DNA of 64,000 nt from Eucommia ulmoides (GCA_016647705.1 CM028327.1:7821726-7885725); one strand, 5' to 3'; counted from the first letter of the stretch, positions 23,392 to 35,480 are shown. Numbers and translations: made by a program. Notes: generated by a model from the sequence alone, not told the origin.

Positions 23392-25963
23392 TGTCACAGC
23401 CCGTCCCGGACACCCGTCATCCCGAGACTGGCATGACTACAACATGACATCACCAATCCCTAAATTTCCAAAAGAATGACAATATACACCCCCTGTATAA
23501 TATAAACATCTACTATGAAGGACATACCCATCCCGAAATTATACTGGCTAAAAGTAGTTATTCGTGAATCTTTTATTTTTTTATTCCCTTTGATAGCTTT
23601 TGTCAATCGTCTATACGACTCCATCATGTAGCTCTATCTAGTGCCAGTAGGGGACCGACTCCTAGCTGTTGTACCTGCGAGTGTACTGCCTTCTTAGTAA
23701 AATATTTTTAAAATATTAATACGTTCTAAATATTTCCACAATTTAGTATGGATCAAGCACAAGTATATAAGCAATAACAATAAAACGATATAGATAAGTT
23801 CCATCTAGTATAAAATCCTACCAATCATCATAATAAATAATATCAAATCAACCGATATACGTAAAACACCACATCTCAAGCACCAATCTCAACACACACC
23901 TCCAACACACACATACTGGCCAGCCCTAGTGATCGTTTTAACCTCACGATCGGGAGTTGCAACGGTACCGTAACATTCGTAGAAATGCCTTCCTACGAAA
24001 TATCCACACTCTTTTTTGGGGAGAAATATAATCCGTACCCCTTACGGGGATAAACATAATCCACACCTCTTATGGGGAGAAATAACTATGTCATCGTCAA
24101 AATCAAATACAGCATCATTGAATCACAACTCAATAAATATCGTCTATTCAACATCATCAAATTACCACATCTATCTCTTTTCTCAACACCAACATTTAAA
24201 TCCAAAAATCATATTTCATACCTTCTTTTAAAGAAAACGTCTAATTTTATCACAATCACTTTTTTCCTCTTTTTACTTATAGAATACCCGATATTTTTAG
24301 AAAAATAGATATTTTCTATTCTCCGTTAGAAAAAAAAAACACCGTCTGATTTCACCGAAACCAACAAAAATTTATTTTCAACTTCTTTCTGAAAATCATC
24401 GAAATCTTCCGAAAAATCCAGTTTACCCACTCACTCAAATACTGCTTGATCCATATCATTTATAAATTCATACAGTTTAAATAATCATATGTTTCATCAT
24501 GTATATTCATAGAAAATAGTTTGGTAAGAAGACAGTGCACTCACCTGAATATCCATTTTTGTAGACTTAACCGCTTATTCCCTACCAGTACTTCGGTGCC
24601 CGCGAACCTAATAGCGACAGAGTTTAAATTAATATTTTATGTAAAATAACCAAATCATGCAATGCAGGCCCTAAATTCCGTAATTCTCCCCGTACCCACT
24701 TTTTATTACGAATAATTGATATTTGGTAAATTTCGTTTCGTTAATAATTACTGTACGCGTTTGTTAATAGGGATGGTGACAAAAATTAGTAAAATTAACG
24801 ACTCTAAATTGTAATCCTGTTTGCTACTATTTCAATTTAACAATAATGGTAATTGATTTAGATTTTACCTGCTTCGAATTGTCTGTTGGTCGTGAGAAGG
24901 ATATTTGGATTTTTATTGGGGGGGTTTATGTAAATTTTTTCTTTTTCTTCTTCTCTTTTTTTTTTTCTCTCTTTCCTGGTTTGTATTCATGCTTCCTGTT
25001 ACGCAATCCTGCCGCCGTCGATGACATCTCGCCGTCGCGCCGCCGCCGCCGACGTCTCACCGTCGATCAAGCCTCGCCGTCCCACCGACCGGACACACGC
25101 ACCATCAATCGAACAACCCACACCCTTCCATGCACTACCGACCGTCCCACCAACCATGCACGTACGGCTCTCTCTCTCTCTCTCTCTAATTTTCCGACGA
25201 AAACTCCGGCGACCTCCATGCGCCCACAACACGCACACACACGTCAACCCAGCTCACCACCGTCGGCTGCTGAAAAGCCCACCGCCGAACTGACCGATGG
25301 CAACCTCCGACGAAACCATGACAATCACCCTATCGACATTCCACACCATCGGCAATGAACGGGACCTCACACCGTCGACACCACTGACGATTGATCAACG
25401 ACCGAACGAATCGCTCTCACCTACGCTCGTCAGATCTCACCACCCCCTGACCGCCGGACCTCCCATCTCTCTCTCCTCTGTTTCCAGTTTCGGGTCTTCT
25501 TTCCTTCCTTCGTTTGAAGATCATGATTCCATGTTTTCAAAGATCACAATTACATGTTTTAAGTGGATCAGTTAATTCCTAGCTTGCCACGTCAATGAAT
25601 CTCGATCCTTCCCCTCTCTGTTCCGGTTGTTCTCTCTTCACCCATATCATATGCGTATATATATATAAAAAAAAATCTTTTATTCTAATTACACTTTTCT
25701 CCCCCAAATTTCTTTAATTCTTATTTTAGCCCAATTCACCATTTATAATTTCCTTCAAATGGTAATTTCACCCCTAAAAGTTTACATGTTATCAATTGAA
25801 AGACAATTTGAATCCTAAAGGTTGGATTTAATGTATACAAATTTAAAATTTGCCCCCCTAAACTTTTAATTCGGATAATGATTAATTCAATTCTACTCCA
25901 CATTTTTCCCAATTGCTCCAAAATATAACTAAAATGACGTTCGTGCTAAGTCGGGGTCTTACA
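23392..25963. mobile_element. Solo LTR, 2,572 bp
   Basis: It starts TGTCACAGCC and ends GGGGTCTTACA, and TTTTC is duplicated exactly on both sides (23387-23391, 25964-25968). The flanks join the copia linker. It contains no coding domain, a pyrimidine run at 24930-24975 followed by a CCG-rich stretch, and three copies of a GGGGAGAAATATAATCC unit at ~24000-24090. A related LTR lies at 28209-30964. Large size suggests a big gypsy parent, but the parent is not in the window. Open frames inside (24846-25575) are incidental. Confidence 0.88.
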
Positions 25964-25968
25964 TTTTC

Positions 25969-27300
25969 AGTAGACGATTCGTATGATATGTCGATCGGGG
26001 ATGGAACCATATTTTCTAGAACCTTGGTTTTTGGCTGAGTTGGAGATAAATCTACCTCTTCAGTTATTGGGTGTTCATCACTTACTTCTTTGGTTATTCG
26101 GTGCTCATCACCATTTTGATCCAATGTCATACCACTTAAATTTAACTAACCCATTTTCTCATTTATTCTAGTCTGTGAGTCATCACCATTGGAATCTAAT
26201 GTCATACCAGTTATATCCAAGTTTCCCACATCTTAGTTATCATATTCGAGACTTTGAATTTCCTTTTGGAACTCCCCTTGAAATTTAGGTTTGGAGAAGT
26301 ACATTGTATCTTCATAGAAAACAACATCCATCGTGATAAATAATCGACATGTTGGAGAATGATAACACCAATATCTTTTTTGATGAGTGACATAACCAAC
26401 AAAAACATATCTCAATCTTGAGAAGTTAATTTGGTATGTTGATACTTGTGTAGATGTATAAACACCACACATTCAAAGACATGATGAGTTAAACTTGAGA
26501 CAGTTGGAGCCACAATCCCATTTTTAAGAGTTTGGAATGGTTTTTTGAAATTGAAGGTATTGAAGAATACCCGATTGAATAAATAAGTTACTGAAATTAA
26601 AACTTCTCCCTAATAAGATAAAGGCATATGGGCTTCGATAGCAAAGCTCGAACAACTGCCAACAAGTGTCAATTTTTTCACTCAGCCACCTTGTTTTGTT
26701 GAGATGTAGTGGAGCTAGTTGTGTGATAGATCATTCTTTGTACTTCTAAATAATGTTGAAATTCAGTACTCTGATATTCTCCACCATTGTCACTGCGAAA
26801 AACTTAAATATTTCTATTGTATTGAGTTTCGATCATTTTAGGAAACTTTTGGAATATCGAGTTCACTTCACTTTTGGATTTCATTAAGTAAAACCATGTC
26901 ATCCTGGTATAATCATCAATAAACATTACAATCCAACGTGACCCACCCAAAGTTGTGACTTTCAATGGACCCTAAACGTCAGAATAAATATTCATAAACA
27001 TTAGTGAACTTTTATTCAATTGTAATGGAAACAAAGCACGATGGTTTTTTACAAGTTCACAAGTATCAGAGTGAAAACTAGAAACATTGACTCTTGTAAA
27101 TAAACTGGGAAATAACCTTTTGAGATACCTAAAGGAAGCATGCCCAAACTAGCTATGTCGTAACCATGTTTCGTTCATTTTTTTTTATCTTTAGAACTAC
27201 CCATTGTCAGAGCTTGTCGTAGGCTTTCGGTATTTTTTGATTCAAAGTCCAAATAATACAGTTTCTCTCGTCTAATACTGATGTTGCCAAAATTTACCTG
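25969..27300 (-). pseudogene. Copia GAG-pre-integrase, integrase and post-integrase region
   Basis: Read from 27300 down: NFGNISIRREKLYYLDFE (GAG-pre-integrase start), then ETWLRHSLGMLP, integrase core with MFIDDYTR (first Asp), RSDNGGEYQS (second Asp), a later degenerate Glu region, and RYVFVGYVTHQKRYWCYH / LFITMDVVFYED (26233-26472), then an acidic linker (25982-26130). Multiple stops and frame breaks. The fragment ends at ~27300 where gypsy LTR sequence starts. Confidence 0.85.
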
Positions 27301-28863
27301 GTACGTGTTTCAAGGCCTTACGTGCCGAAAACCTTCACAACTCGTAACCTGACATGCAAAACCAGTTAGTTTTATCGGGACACATCGGTGTGGTATTGAC
27401 CAAAGAACCTCCAGTGTGAGAATAAGGTCAAATTGCTTTGAGAAGAGAATAATCAATTGATAGTATATTAGAGTAATATTGAGAGAGTTGTTCCGTTTTG
27501 ATCCATATTTTCCCTATATATGTCCATGCTAATTTCCCTTGGTACCGTTTTATCTATGATCCTTTCCACGTTCCAAACCTAGCTACTGTGATTGTTGCTT
27601 GTGCACCCATTTAGGGATGGAGAGCTAATCACGTCTGTGCATGGGTGAAAGAGTAGGTGAGGCAATGGTTATCGTTGACCTACCATGCTTGGGTCTGATT
27701 TTTGCGCCTTTGTTAGAGGCTATATTTCGTATCCGGTCAGTCTGCTTACGCAGCTAGGCCTTTTTGGCAGACCAAGTGCTTCATTCCTAAGGTCACCAGT
27801 ACTGGCGGCCCATGACCATTTGTTAGGTTGCAGATCAGTTCTATCGGGCTGGATTCTATCCATTGACCCGACTTGCTTTCTTGACTCCGACTCTATTATT
27901 CACACGTGAAAATTTTTCCTACATCATTTGCCCTCCTGACTTTCATGGTGATTTGTCGAAGCGAGATGGAAGATTCTTCTTCTTCTTCCTTAGTTTCTTA
28001 GTGTGTATTTTTTTGATTGTGCCCAACATAGTTTTGATTAGGGTTAGCCTAATCCTGACCAAGTTAGGTTTAGTGTTTGGACGAGATCAGTTCAAATCTG
28101 ACCAGGCTCACACCCCAACCATCGGATCAGTACTAGTGCAACTGACCTTCGAGTCACACCTCTCCCAAACAGTGTAGATCAGCTAGGCACAATTTGATTA
28201 ATTGGCTGTGTCATACCCCACCCCGGGCGCCAGTCACCCATGGGGCCAGCGTGACGCTGACACGACAACCCCCGGCGACATCAACAAAACCAGAAAGCGA
28301 CAGGAAGCATTCATCATTTTTTTTTTTTTTTTGTACAATCACAAAATCAGGTCATAAAGCGGTTTCTTCTACTAGGGACACACCCGTCCCTGAGATTCTA
28401 AATACAGCAAGAGGAAAAACGACAATGAACCTCTGCTAGGTTCGCCTCCGACCGCACCTCCAAAAATACCCCCAGTCTGCTAAACCGCCGACAGATTCTA
28501 CCCAGTGCCAGCAGGGGACCGACTCCTAGCTACTTCGCCTGCGAGTGTACTGCCTTCTTTTAGTAAAAAATTCTCATATAATAAAAATATACCGTAAAAA
28601 GAAAACATTTAAGCACAAACATCTAGATATATATATGGTGGAAATAAAGCAATTGTTTATAGGTTTCATTGCAGAATTACCCATTATAAATATCCTACTG
28701 ACCATTATCATAAAGTAATAAAACATCCAGTACGAATAAATACCACATTCCAAACCACCACACACGCACACTGGCTAGCCATAGTGATCGTTTTAACCTC
28801 ACGATCGGGAGTTGCAACGGTACCGTAACATTCATAGGAATGCCTTCCTACGAAATATCCACA

Positions 28864-28972
28864 CCCCTTTTTGGGGAGAAATACAATCCACACCCCTTAC
28901 GGGGAGAAATATAATCCACACTCCTTTCGGGGAGAAATATAATCCACACCCCTTTCGGGGAGAACAGCCATG
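28864..28972. repeat. 27-bp hairpin-forming repeats in the solo LTR
   Basis: Four direct units of the form CACCCCTTTCGGGGAGAAAT with ATAATC spacers. Each unit contains a CCCC-TTNC-GGGG inverted repeat. Three homologous units occur in the other solo LTR at about 23995-24090. Confidence 0.85.
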
Positions 28973-30041
28973 ACATCGTCAAAATCAAATACAATATCAT
29001 CGAATCGCAACTTAATAAATATCGCTTACTCAAAATCGTCAACCCACCACGTCTACCACTTTTCTCAAACCAGCTTTTAAATTCAAAAATCATACTTTAT
29101 ATCTTCTTTTAAAGAAACCGTCTGATTTTATCAATTCCACTTTTTCACCATTTATTTTTAGAAAATCAGGCATTTTTAGAAAAATAGATGTTTCTTATTC
29201 TCTTTTGAAAAACGCCGTCTAATTTCACCAAATCCAGCGGAAATTCATTTTCAGCTCCTTTTCGGAAACTATCGAAATTCAGTTTACCACCTTATTCAAA
29301 TCGTGCGTGATCCACATCATTTATAAATTCATACAATTTAAATATTCACATATTTCATCATATACATTCGTAGAAAAATAGTTTGGCAAGAAGACAGTAC
29401 ACTCACCTCTCTTCTTGTGCTACCGTAACTGCACCGTCCAAAGCCTTCTGGGATGCTAGCGTTTGCGAACCTAGTAACGATAGGGTCTAAATTAATATTT
29501 TAAAATAACCTAACATACAATGCAGACCATTATTTCCATATTTCTCATTCCCCGAATTAATTATACCAAACTGTTATCTATACCCCTTTTCCTGTATTTA
29601 TATTAACTGTACGATATTACTAGGATTAGTGGTTACGAAATTATCGTAACAAATATAAAATTTACTGCCAACAATTTACTTAGATGGGGATAATAATTAA
29701 TGATTTAAGATATTAATCCATGAAGTCATTATTTATTCCGAATCACTCACCGGTCCCTAATTGGGTTTCTGATTTTTCTGCTGGGGTGGTTTGTGTAATT
29801 AGTTCTTTTTTTTCTTTTTTTTTTCTTTTTTTTTTTTTTTTTTTTTTTTTTTTCTCTTCTTCTTCGTTCTTTTTTTTTTTTTTTTTTGTGCTTTGTTCCA
29901 GACTCCCCCCGTCCCCACCGCCGACGACACCGTCCCTGCCTCACCAGCCCCCTTCGCCGGCGACTCGCCATCCACAAACAGTGGACGGCCCACACACCCG
30001 AAGCCCCTACACCAACGGCGAACGGCCAAACCACCCGGCAT

Positions 30042-30080
<39 letters not shown>
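30042..30080. repeat. (CA)n microsatellite
   Basis: About 19 CA repeats inside the solo LTR. Confidence 0.95.
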
Positions 30081-30083
<3 letters not shown>

Positions 30084-31154
30084 CCGTCAACGTAACATCG
30101 CCGCAGCTCCGGCCACCACTATCGTCTACAGCTGTCGCCGGCGACCCGAACAGACATGCACATACAGTCCCCTCCCGCATACACACACTCCGTCGGCGAC
30201 CCAACAATGCCGCTGACGACCCTACATGTCTACCCACCTAATGGCCCATGCACCCCCTGCCCATTTAACCTCTGTCGACCGGCAACCAAGGGCCGATCAC
30301 CTACTGGAAAAAAATAGAAATAGAATACTTATAAGGACTTACCAAACGATGAAGCCGAACGGCGATCGATCACGCCGTTGACGAACTCCCCCTTTTCCAT
30401 GGCCGCCGCAACAAACCACCGGGAATTCCACACGATCGTTCTCACAGCAGTGGCCACAGGAACATACCCAGGCCGTCACGGGACACACGCCCTGCCTTCT
30501 CACCGGCGGCACGTCAATCACGGAGTTCCGACGTTTTCCTCCTCCTCTCTCTCTCTCTAGATTTTCGAATTTCCCTTTCCTTTCTTCCCTGAATTCTCAC
30601 CTCAGCACACGAAAGGGGCAATTTAATGCATGGATCTAGTGGTTTAGACTAATTTGAGCCTGCCACGTTGCCCCTCGATCGTCGCTCCTCGCCGGTGAGT
30701 TGCCGTCGATGTGCCGGGTGTTGGTGCACGTATATATATAAAAAAAATAAAAAAAAATAAATTACACTCTCCTCCCCTTGTTTTTTTTAGGATTTTTGGT
30801 TTAGTATATTTTGATTTAAAACAAATTCCAAAATTATAATCCTTGCCCCTAACATTTTTGTTACATTTTCTTTTTCGTAATTTAATAATTTATTTACCCT
30901 AAAATTCTCTAACGTCCTGTAATGCAGTTATTTATGACGTATGTTCTACAACTCGTGTTTTACAGGCCGTCCTGTCCACTTTTGGTCTTATCGGTAGTGT
31001 AATCATGACGCTTTGGTTTTTATGATATGCCTTAAGCTCCTGCCTTACTTTGATCTGGGAAATCGTCACTTTTTCCTCGATATTTGCTACTTCTGTTTCG
31101 TTATAAACAACCCTACGATTGGGTTTTCCCCCTTCCCGTCGCTTCATAATAATT

Positions 31155-31178
31155 GGTTTGGCTATTTAAAGCCAAACC
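31155..31178. promoter_or_regulatory. Perfect 9-bp hairpin with TATTTAA loop before the antisense ORF
   Basis: GGTTTGGCT and AGCCAAACC flank the loop ATTTAA. CTATTTAAA is also a plausible plant TATA box on +, about 95 bases before the ATG of the antisense ORF at 31262. Promoter function is inferred. Confidence 0.5.
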
Positions 31179-31261
31179 TTCCCAAGACTTTTTCTTAATT
31201 TTCCTTTTTGATTCCTCTTTCTTTTTTTCTTTCCTATTTTTTATTCTGTTTTATCTCGAAT

Positions 31262-31740
31262 ATGGATTTATCGTTGTCTACTTCTGATATTTTGGACGCC
31301 GTTCAAGTCAAAAGGAAGAAGAAGGTCAAGCAAGGGTACCTCTTTCGTTAACTCATGATGAGGGCAAAGACCTTTAATGAAAAACATCCCAGGCTTCGAG
31401 CTATCGAGGAAGCCACTATCCTTTAGGATTCCTACAATGCTGCTTATTTTTGTGTGATATCCCAACTCCACGAACTCCGTGGTCAATTGTAGGTGGTGGA
31501 GAAACAAACTGAGGAACTACGAGCTCAAGTGAAACTCCATAAAACCCATAATGATGCACTGAAGGCGGAGAGAGAGAAGTTTCTGGACAAGAACAAGGAG
31601 AAGAAGGAGAAGATACACTCCTTGTCCCTGGCGCTGAGCCAGTACAAGGCGGGCAACTCCTATCGCTTGAGTTCGGACTCCGAAGATTCACATTCTTTGC
31701 CTTCTTTGGGGGAAGAAGTAGTTTTTTTTTTTGGTAAAAA
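31262..31740 (+). pseudogene. Antisense ORF of the gypsy element (coiled coil), decayed
   Basis: From ATG at 31262 (MDLSLSTSDIL) one frame continues for about 160 codons through three stops: TAA 31349-31351, TAG 31424-31426 and TAG 31490-31492. The frame is basic (VKRKKKVKQ) at the start and a Lys/Glu-rich coiled coil after 31493 (EKQTEELRAQVKLHKTHND), with a Ser/Asp-rich tail (SSDSEDSHSLPSLGEE). Its orientation is opposite to pol. Tat-lineage gypsy elements carry such antisense ORFs of unknown function. The fact that the frame stays readable across three stops argues that it was once coding. Product function is not known. Confidence 0.65.
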
Positions 31741-32599
31741 AACCTTAAGAGCATTTTTTGAACAGTACGGGCTTATTAGTTACCAAATAAGCTCATATAT
31801 GTTTAAAAAAGCCTCAAGAGCATTTTTTATGGTATAATTCTCTTTTCCAGTCCGAACTCCATTGTAAGAAGTGATAAGTTCAAGGCTGGAAATGAAAAAT
31901 ATTTCAAGTAGGATTCTTGACATGATTAAATGTAATTATATCTATTATGTATTGACTATGTGGTAAGAATTGACAAGTTCAAGAACATGTTATATATTTT
32001 GGATGATAATGATAAGTTCGTTGTTTGTTGAAAACTGTTGAACTTTATGTGTCGTGTGTTGAATAATTTTCCCGAATAGATCTTATGTTCAAATATCATT
32101 CATGCACATAGTATGGGTTGCCAAATCTCACGTTTTAAAAACAAGTCATGTTTGGGATAACAAAAATATTTCCAGCCATAACTTCTAATGAGGATAAGGA
32201 TTGAAACTGCAAAATAAGAAATGTATTTCAGTTCTCCCATTTTCTGTTCCCCTCTATATCAAGTTCAATAGAAATAGGCATTTTAAAACAAAAATTTAAT
32301 AAATGTGGTGTGGATTGTATGAGTGTCAACAAAAAATGTGTTTTTTATTATTCCATCATCTACTCTCCTCCATATCGAGTTTAAGTAATAAACACGATGT
32401 GGAGTGTATGAGTCTCGACAGATACATAAATAATATGCTTGTTGGCCTGAAATTTAGTAATTTGTCACACGTCTGTTGTCGAATGTGTCGTTGTAAATCG
32501 TTCAGCTCCCTTGTTGAATTAGTTTGGGCAGCTTAGGACGTGTAGCTTAGTTGGTACGTCATGCTGACCTGAGCAACTTTGGTTGTATAGAGCAAATTG
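31741..32599. other. Non-coding part of gypsy 3' region
   Basis: No coding domain or repeat is recognised between the antisense ORF and the 92-bp array. The text is AT-rich with two similar short phrases around 32240-32300 and 32370-32420 (CTCTATATCAAGTT and CTCCATATCGAGTT), which suggests an old local duplication. Confidence 0.4.
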
Positions 32600-33175
32600 C
32601 TGGTGGGTTGACCTTGTTACCTTTAGGATGAACTGAACTCGGTATTTTATTTGACCATTGGGCTGGTCTTGGTAGAGCTTTTGCTTTTGACGAACTTGGA
32701 TAGGCAGTTTGGTTTATACGTGAAGTGGGCTGGGCAGTTACGTACTGATTTGGGTTGGCCTTGGCATCCCAATCAATTTTGACGAAGTAGACTAGGCAGT
32801 TCAGTCTGTATGTGAACTGGGTTGGTCAGTTATGTATTGATTTGAGCTGGCCTTGGCAACTTAGCTAATTTTGACAAATTAGGTTGGGCAGTTCGGTTTA
32901 TACGTGAATTGGGCTAGGCACTTACGTACTGATTTGGGTTGGCTTTGGCAGCTCAACCAATTTTGACGAACTGGACTAGGTAGTTTGGTCTGTACGTGAA
33001 TTAGGTTGGGCAGTTACGTACTGATTTAGACTGGCCTTGGTAGCTCAGCCAATTTTGATAAACTGGACTAGGCAATTTGATCTGTATGTAAACTGGGCTA
33101 GGCGGTACGTATTGATTTGAGCTGGCCTTGGCAACTCAGTTAGTGGGTGAGCTGATCTTGGCAACCTACTTTCAG
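32600..33175. repeat. 92-bp tandem repeat array in gypsy 3' region
   Basis: Units containing TTTTGACGAACTGGACTAGG, CAGTTACGTACTGATTT and GGCCTTGGCAGCTCA start near 32695, 32777, 32869, 32961 and 33053; the last three intervals are exactly 92 bp. Copies differ at many positions. The array lies between the pol 3' end and the antisense ORF. Confidence 0.9.
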
Positions 33176-33356
33176 TTCTCTTCATTTTTTAAGTATAGGG
33201 ATGGTTTTCGTTGAAGCCTTTATTGAATATAAGTAGCTATGACTACTCATTAAAAGGTTTAGAACTGAAATAACAACCAACTTTTCTTTAAATCTAATAT
33301 GACAAATATTTTGGGACCCACACAAAGTATTTTCGTAAATGTGCAATATTCCATGG

Positions 33357-35480
33357 TCAAGGAATTGGAACACCATCCAGATCTTCCAACCAGTACGTCT
33401 CGGGTCTGTTTACCCTGATCACCTTGTACGGTCCTTCCCAAGTTAGGGCTAGTTTTCCTAATTGAGCTTCTGGGCAGTGTGGCATTACCTTCCGAAGTAC
33501 TAGCTTTATTACCATGAAATGTGTTAGGCGAACTGCATGGTTGAATATCCTGGTCATTTTTGATTTATAGGCTGCCATCCTTATCGCTGTCTAGTCCTGT
33601 TTTTCCTCTAGGTGGTCTAACTCTTGGTGTATTGCTCCCTAATTTTCTACGAGATTGATTGTGTTATCTCGCCTTAAAGGCAGACTGATCTCTACTAAGA
33701 CTATTGCCTCCATGCCACACTTCATAAAGTAAGGTATTTCCCCCGTGGTTGTACTCGAAGTGGTATGGTAAGTCCACAAGATTGCAGACAGCTCTTCCAC
33801 ACATTTGCCTTTGGCATCGTCCAACCATTTTTTTAGGGCTTCTTTGATTGATCTGTTTGTCATATCTGCTTTCCCATTCTCTTGTGGATAAACTGGGCTT
33901 GACGTTCGATGTTGTATTTTTAATTCGTTGTACGTCCAAGCAACTTTTCCCCCGATAAATAGGGTTCCATTATCCGATATCAGTACTGTTAGGATGCCAA
34001 AACAACATATTACCTACTTCCAAACGAAGTTCTTGACTTCAGTCTTGCCTAATGTCACAAAAGCCTCAACTTCTACCCATTTGGTGAATTAATTAATCAC
34101 CATCAATAAATACTTCTTGTTCCCAAGTGTCGGTGTAATGGTCCTAGGATATCCATTCCCCACTGAGCAAAGGGCCATGGACTATAGATGGGTGTTTGTA
34201 CTTGAGAAGGAGCTCGGATGTCCTTCGAGGACAGTCGATATTTCTCGTACTTCCTGACATACTCCCTCGTATCGCTGCGCATGGTCGGCCAGTAATTCTC
34301 AATTGTGAGTGTCGTGTATGCCAAGTTCTTCCTCCTAGATGGTTTCCACAAATTCCCTTATGAATTTCTTGCATCACATTCTTTGGCCCCAAGTAGAGCA
34401 GCAAAAGTTACGTGAATGATCTTCGGTATAACTTATTGTCCATCATAATGTATCTCGATACCTTGTATAAGATCTTCCGAGCTGCCATCTTATCATCTGG
34501 TAACGTTCATTTGTTCAACTAACGCACCAAAAGAGTTCTCCTATCTTAATCTCGTCCCAGCTCTCCTATGCATGCATATGATTTGGTTTAAGCTGATATG
34601 GACGACTGCTCCAAGTAGTCCACCATCTTGAATTGCTAATCTAGGCCAAAGGACGACGCTAGTACTGACAGCGTATCGGCTTTCTCAGTCGCAGTTCTTT
34701 GAATAGCTTCAACTTTGCAACTATCAAAGGCATTCGTTGTCTCATCCATCTTATCGACGTAGCGGCGTAATCTCTATTCGTTGACCGTGTAAGCCTCGTT
34801 TATTTGGTTGACTATGAGTTATGAATTTGATCTGACCTTCACATCGTGAGCCCTTAGCTCCTTTGCTAAGGTCAGGCCTAGGATTATAGTCTCGTACTCT
34901 GTCTCGTTGTTGGATGCTCTGAATTCAAGTTGTACAGCGTTTTCGAGTTGATCACCCTCTGGGGTTTCCAGAACTATGCCAACTCCACATTCTCGTGAGT
35001 TTGATTCTCCGTTAACCCATAATTTCCAAGGTCTCACCAGAGTTATCGAACATTCCCCGTCTTTTATGGTCACCCCTTCTAAGTTTGTAGGTTACATGGA
35101 ATTCTCCCATCTCTACCGCTTACTTCATGAGGCACCCAGAAGCCTCTGGTCTGTGCATCACTGCCTTGAGCGGGTACGAGGTCAGAACGTTGATCACATG
35201 CGCTTAGAAGTAAGGTCACAGCTTCTGAGCTGCAGTTATTAGAGATAAGGTTAGATTCTCGAGTTCAGTGTAGCGGGTCTCTGCTGGTACCAATGATTTT
35301 CTTACATAGAAAATTGGCCTCTGCCCTCTTGTGCATTCTTTCACCAAAGTTGCGTTGATCACAACAGTGGTAACTGCCAGGTATAGCTATAGATCATCTT
35401 TGAGCCCAACCTTGGCTAAAGTCTCGACAGAGCCCAAGTAATCCTTGATAGACTACAAGGCACGCTTGCTCTTTTCATTG
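33357..35480 (-). pseudogene. Gypsy pol fragment: RT end, RNase H, integrase
   Basis: Read from 35480 down: RT/RNase H end (QRPIFYVRKSL, AETRYTELE), a second RNase H of Tat type (34819-35073, LWVNGESNSRECGVGIVLE, RASNNETEYE), integrase zinc-finger region (34260-34400), integrase core (YSPWPFAQWGMDILGP at about 34160; FTKWVEVEAF near 34075; later fragment with SIKEALKKWLDDAKG at 33800), and the C-terminal GKLALTWEGPYKVIRV near 33430. Stops and frame breaks are frequent, so no functional enzyme remains. Confidence 0.85.

Larger units (their letters stand above)
17090..27305 (-). mobile_element. Ty1-copia retrotransposon, minus strand, nested and decayed
   Basis: Pieces of one polyprotein read on the minus strand: GAG-pre-integrase and integrase (25969-27300), linker and RT N-terminus (22898-23391), RT core and RNase H (17373-18597). 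They are separated by a hAT element (18606-22889) and a solo LTR (23392-25963), whose target duplications allow exact rejoining. The 3' LTR starts on - at about 17366 with TGTTGAATAATGC right after a GAGGATGAG purine stretch, and contains a TATA-like run near 17245; its outer end (~17090) is uncertain. The 5' half with gag is missing: a gypsy LTR begins at ~27306. Confidence 0.85.
28209..30964. mobile_element. Solo LTR, 2,756 bp, related to 23392-25963
   Basis: It starts TGTCATACCCC and ends CGTGTTTTACA, with near-identical 5-mers GGCTG (28204-28208) and GGCCG (30965-30969) outside. It shares long segments with the other solo LTR (GGGGACCGACTCCTAGCT, CACGATCGGGAGTTGCAACG, TGCCTTCCTACGAAATATCC). 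It also holds a T-rich run (29809-29887) and a CA microsatellite. No coding domain; the CCG-rich open frames at 29720-30560 are incidental. Confidence 0.85.
27306..31180 (-). repeat. 3' LTR of the gypsy element (split)
   Basis: This is the non-coding stretch between the copia integrase fragment and the antisense ORF, minus the nested solo LTR. Its lower limit is the loss of copia sequence at ~27305 (next bases TGTTTCAAGG); the upper limit is set by the pyrimidine-rich run on +. No second LTR is in the window to confirm the ends, so both are estimates. Open frames at 27685-28177 show no domain. Confidence 0.5.

Noticed and set aside
24846-25575. Pro/Thr/His-rich open frames of up to 170 codons
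   Set aside because: They lie inside the solo LTR, start in a poly-pyrimidine run, and the paralogous LTR at 28209-30964 does not keep the same frames.
27685-28177. Plus-strand frames of 74 and 104 codons
   Set aside because: Inside the gypsy 3' LTR, no domain, no support from a second copy.
29720-30241. 173-codon frame with poly-Phe and poly-His-Thr
   Set aside because: Created by a T-run and a CA microsatellite inside a solo LTR.
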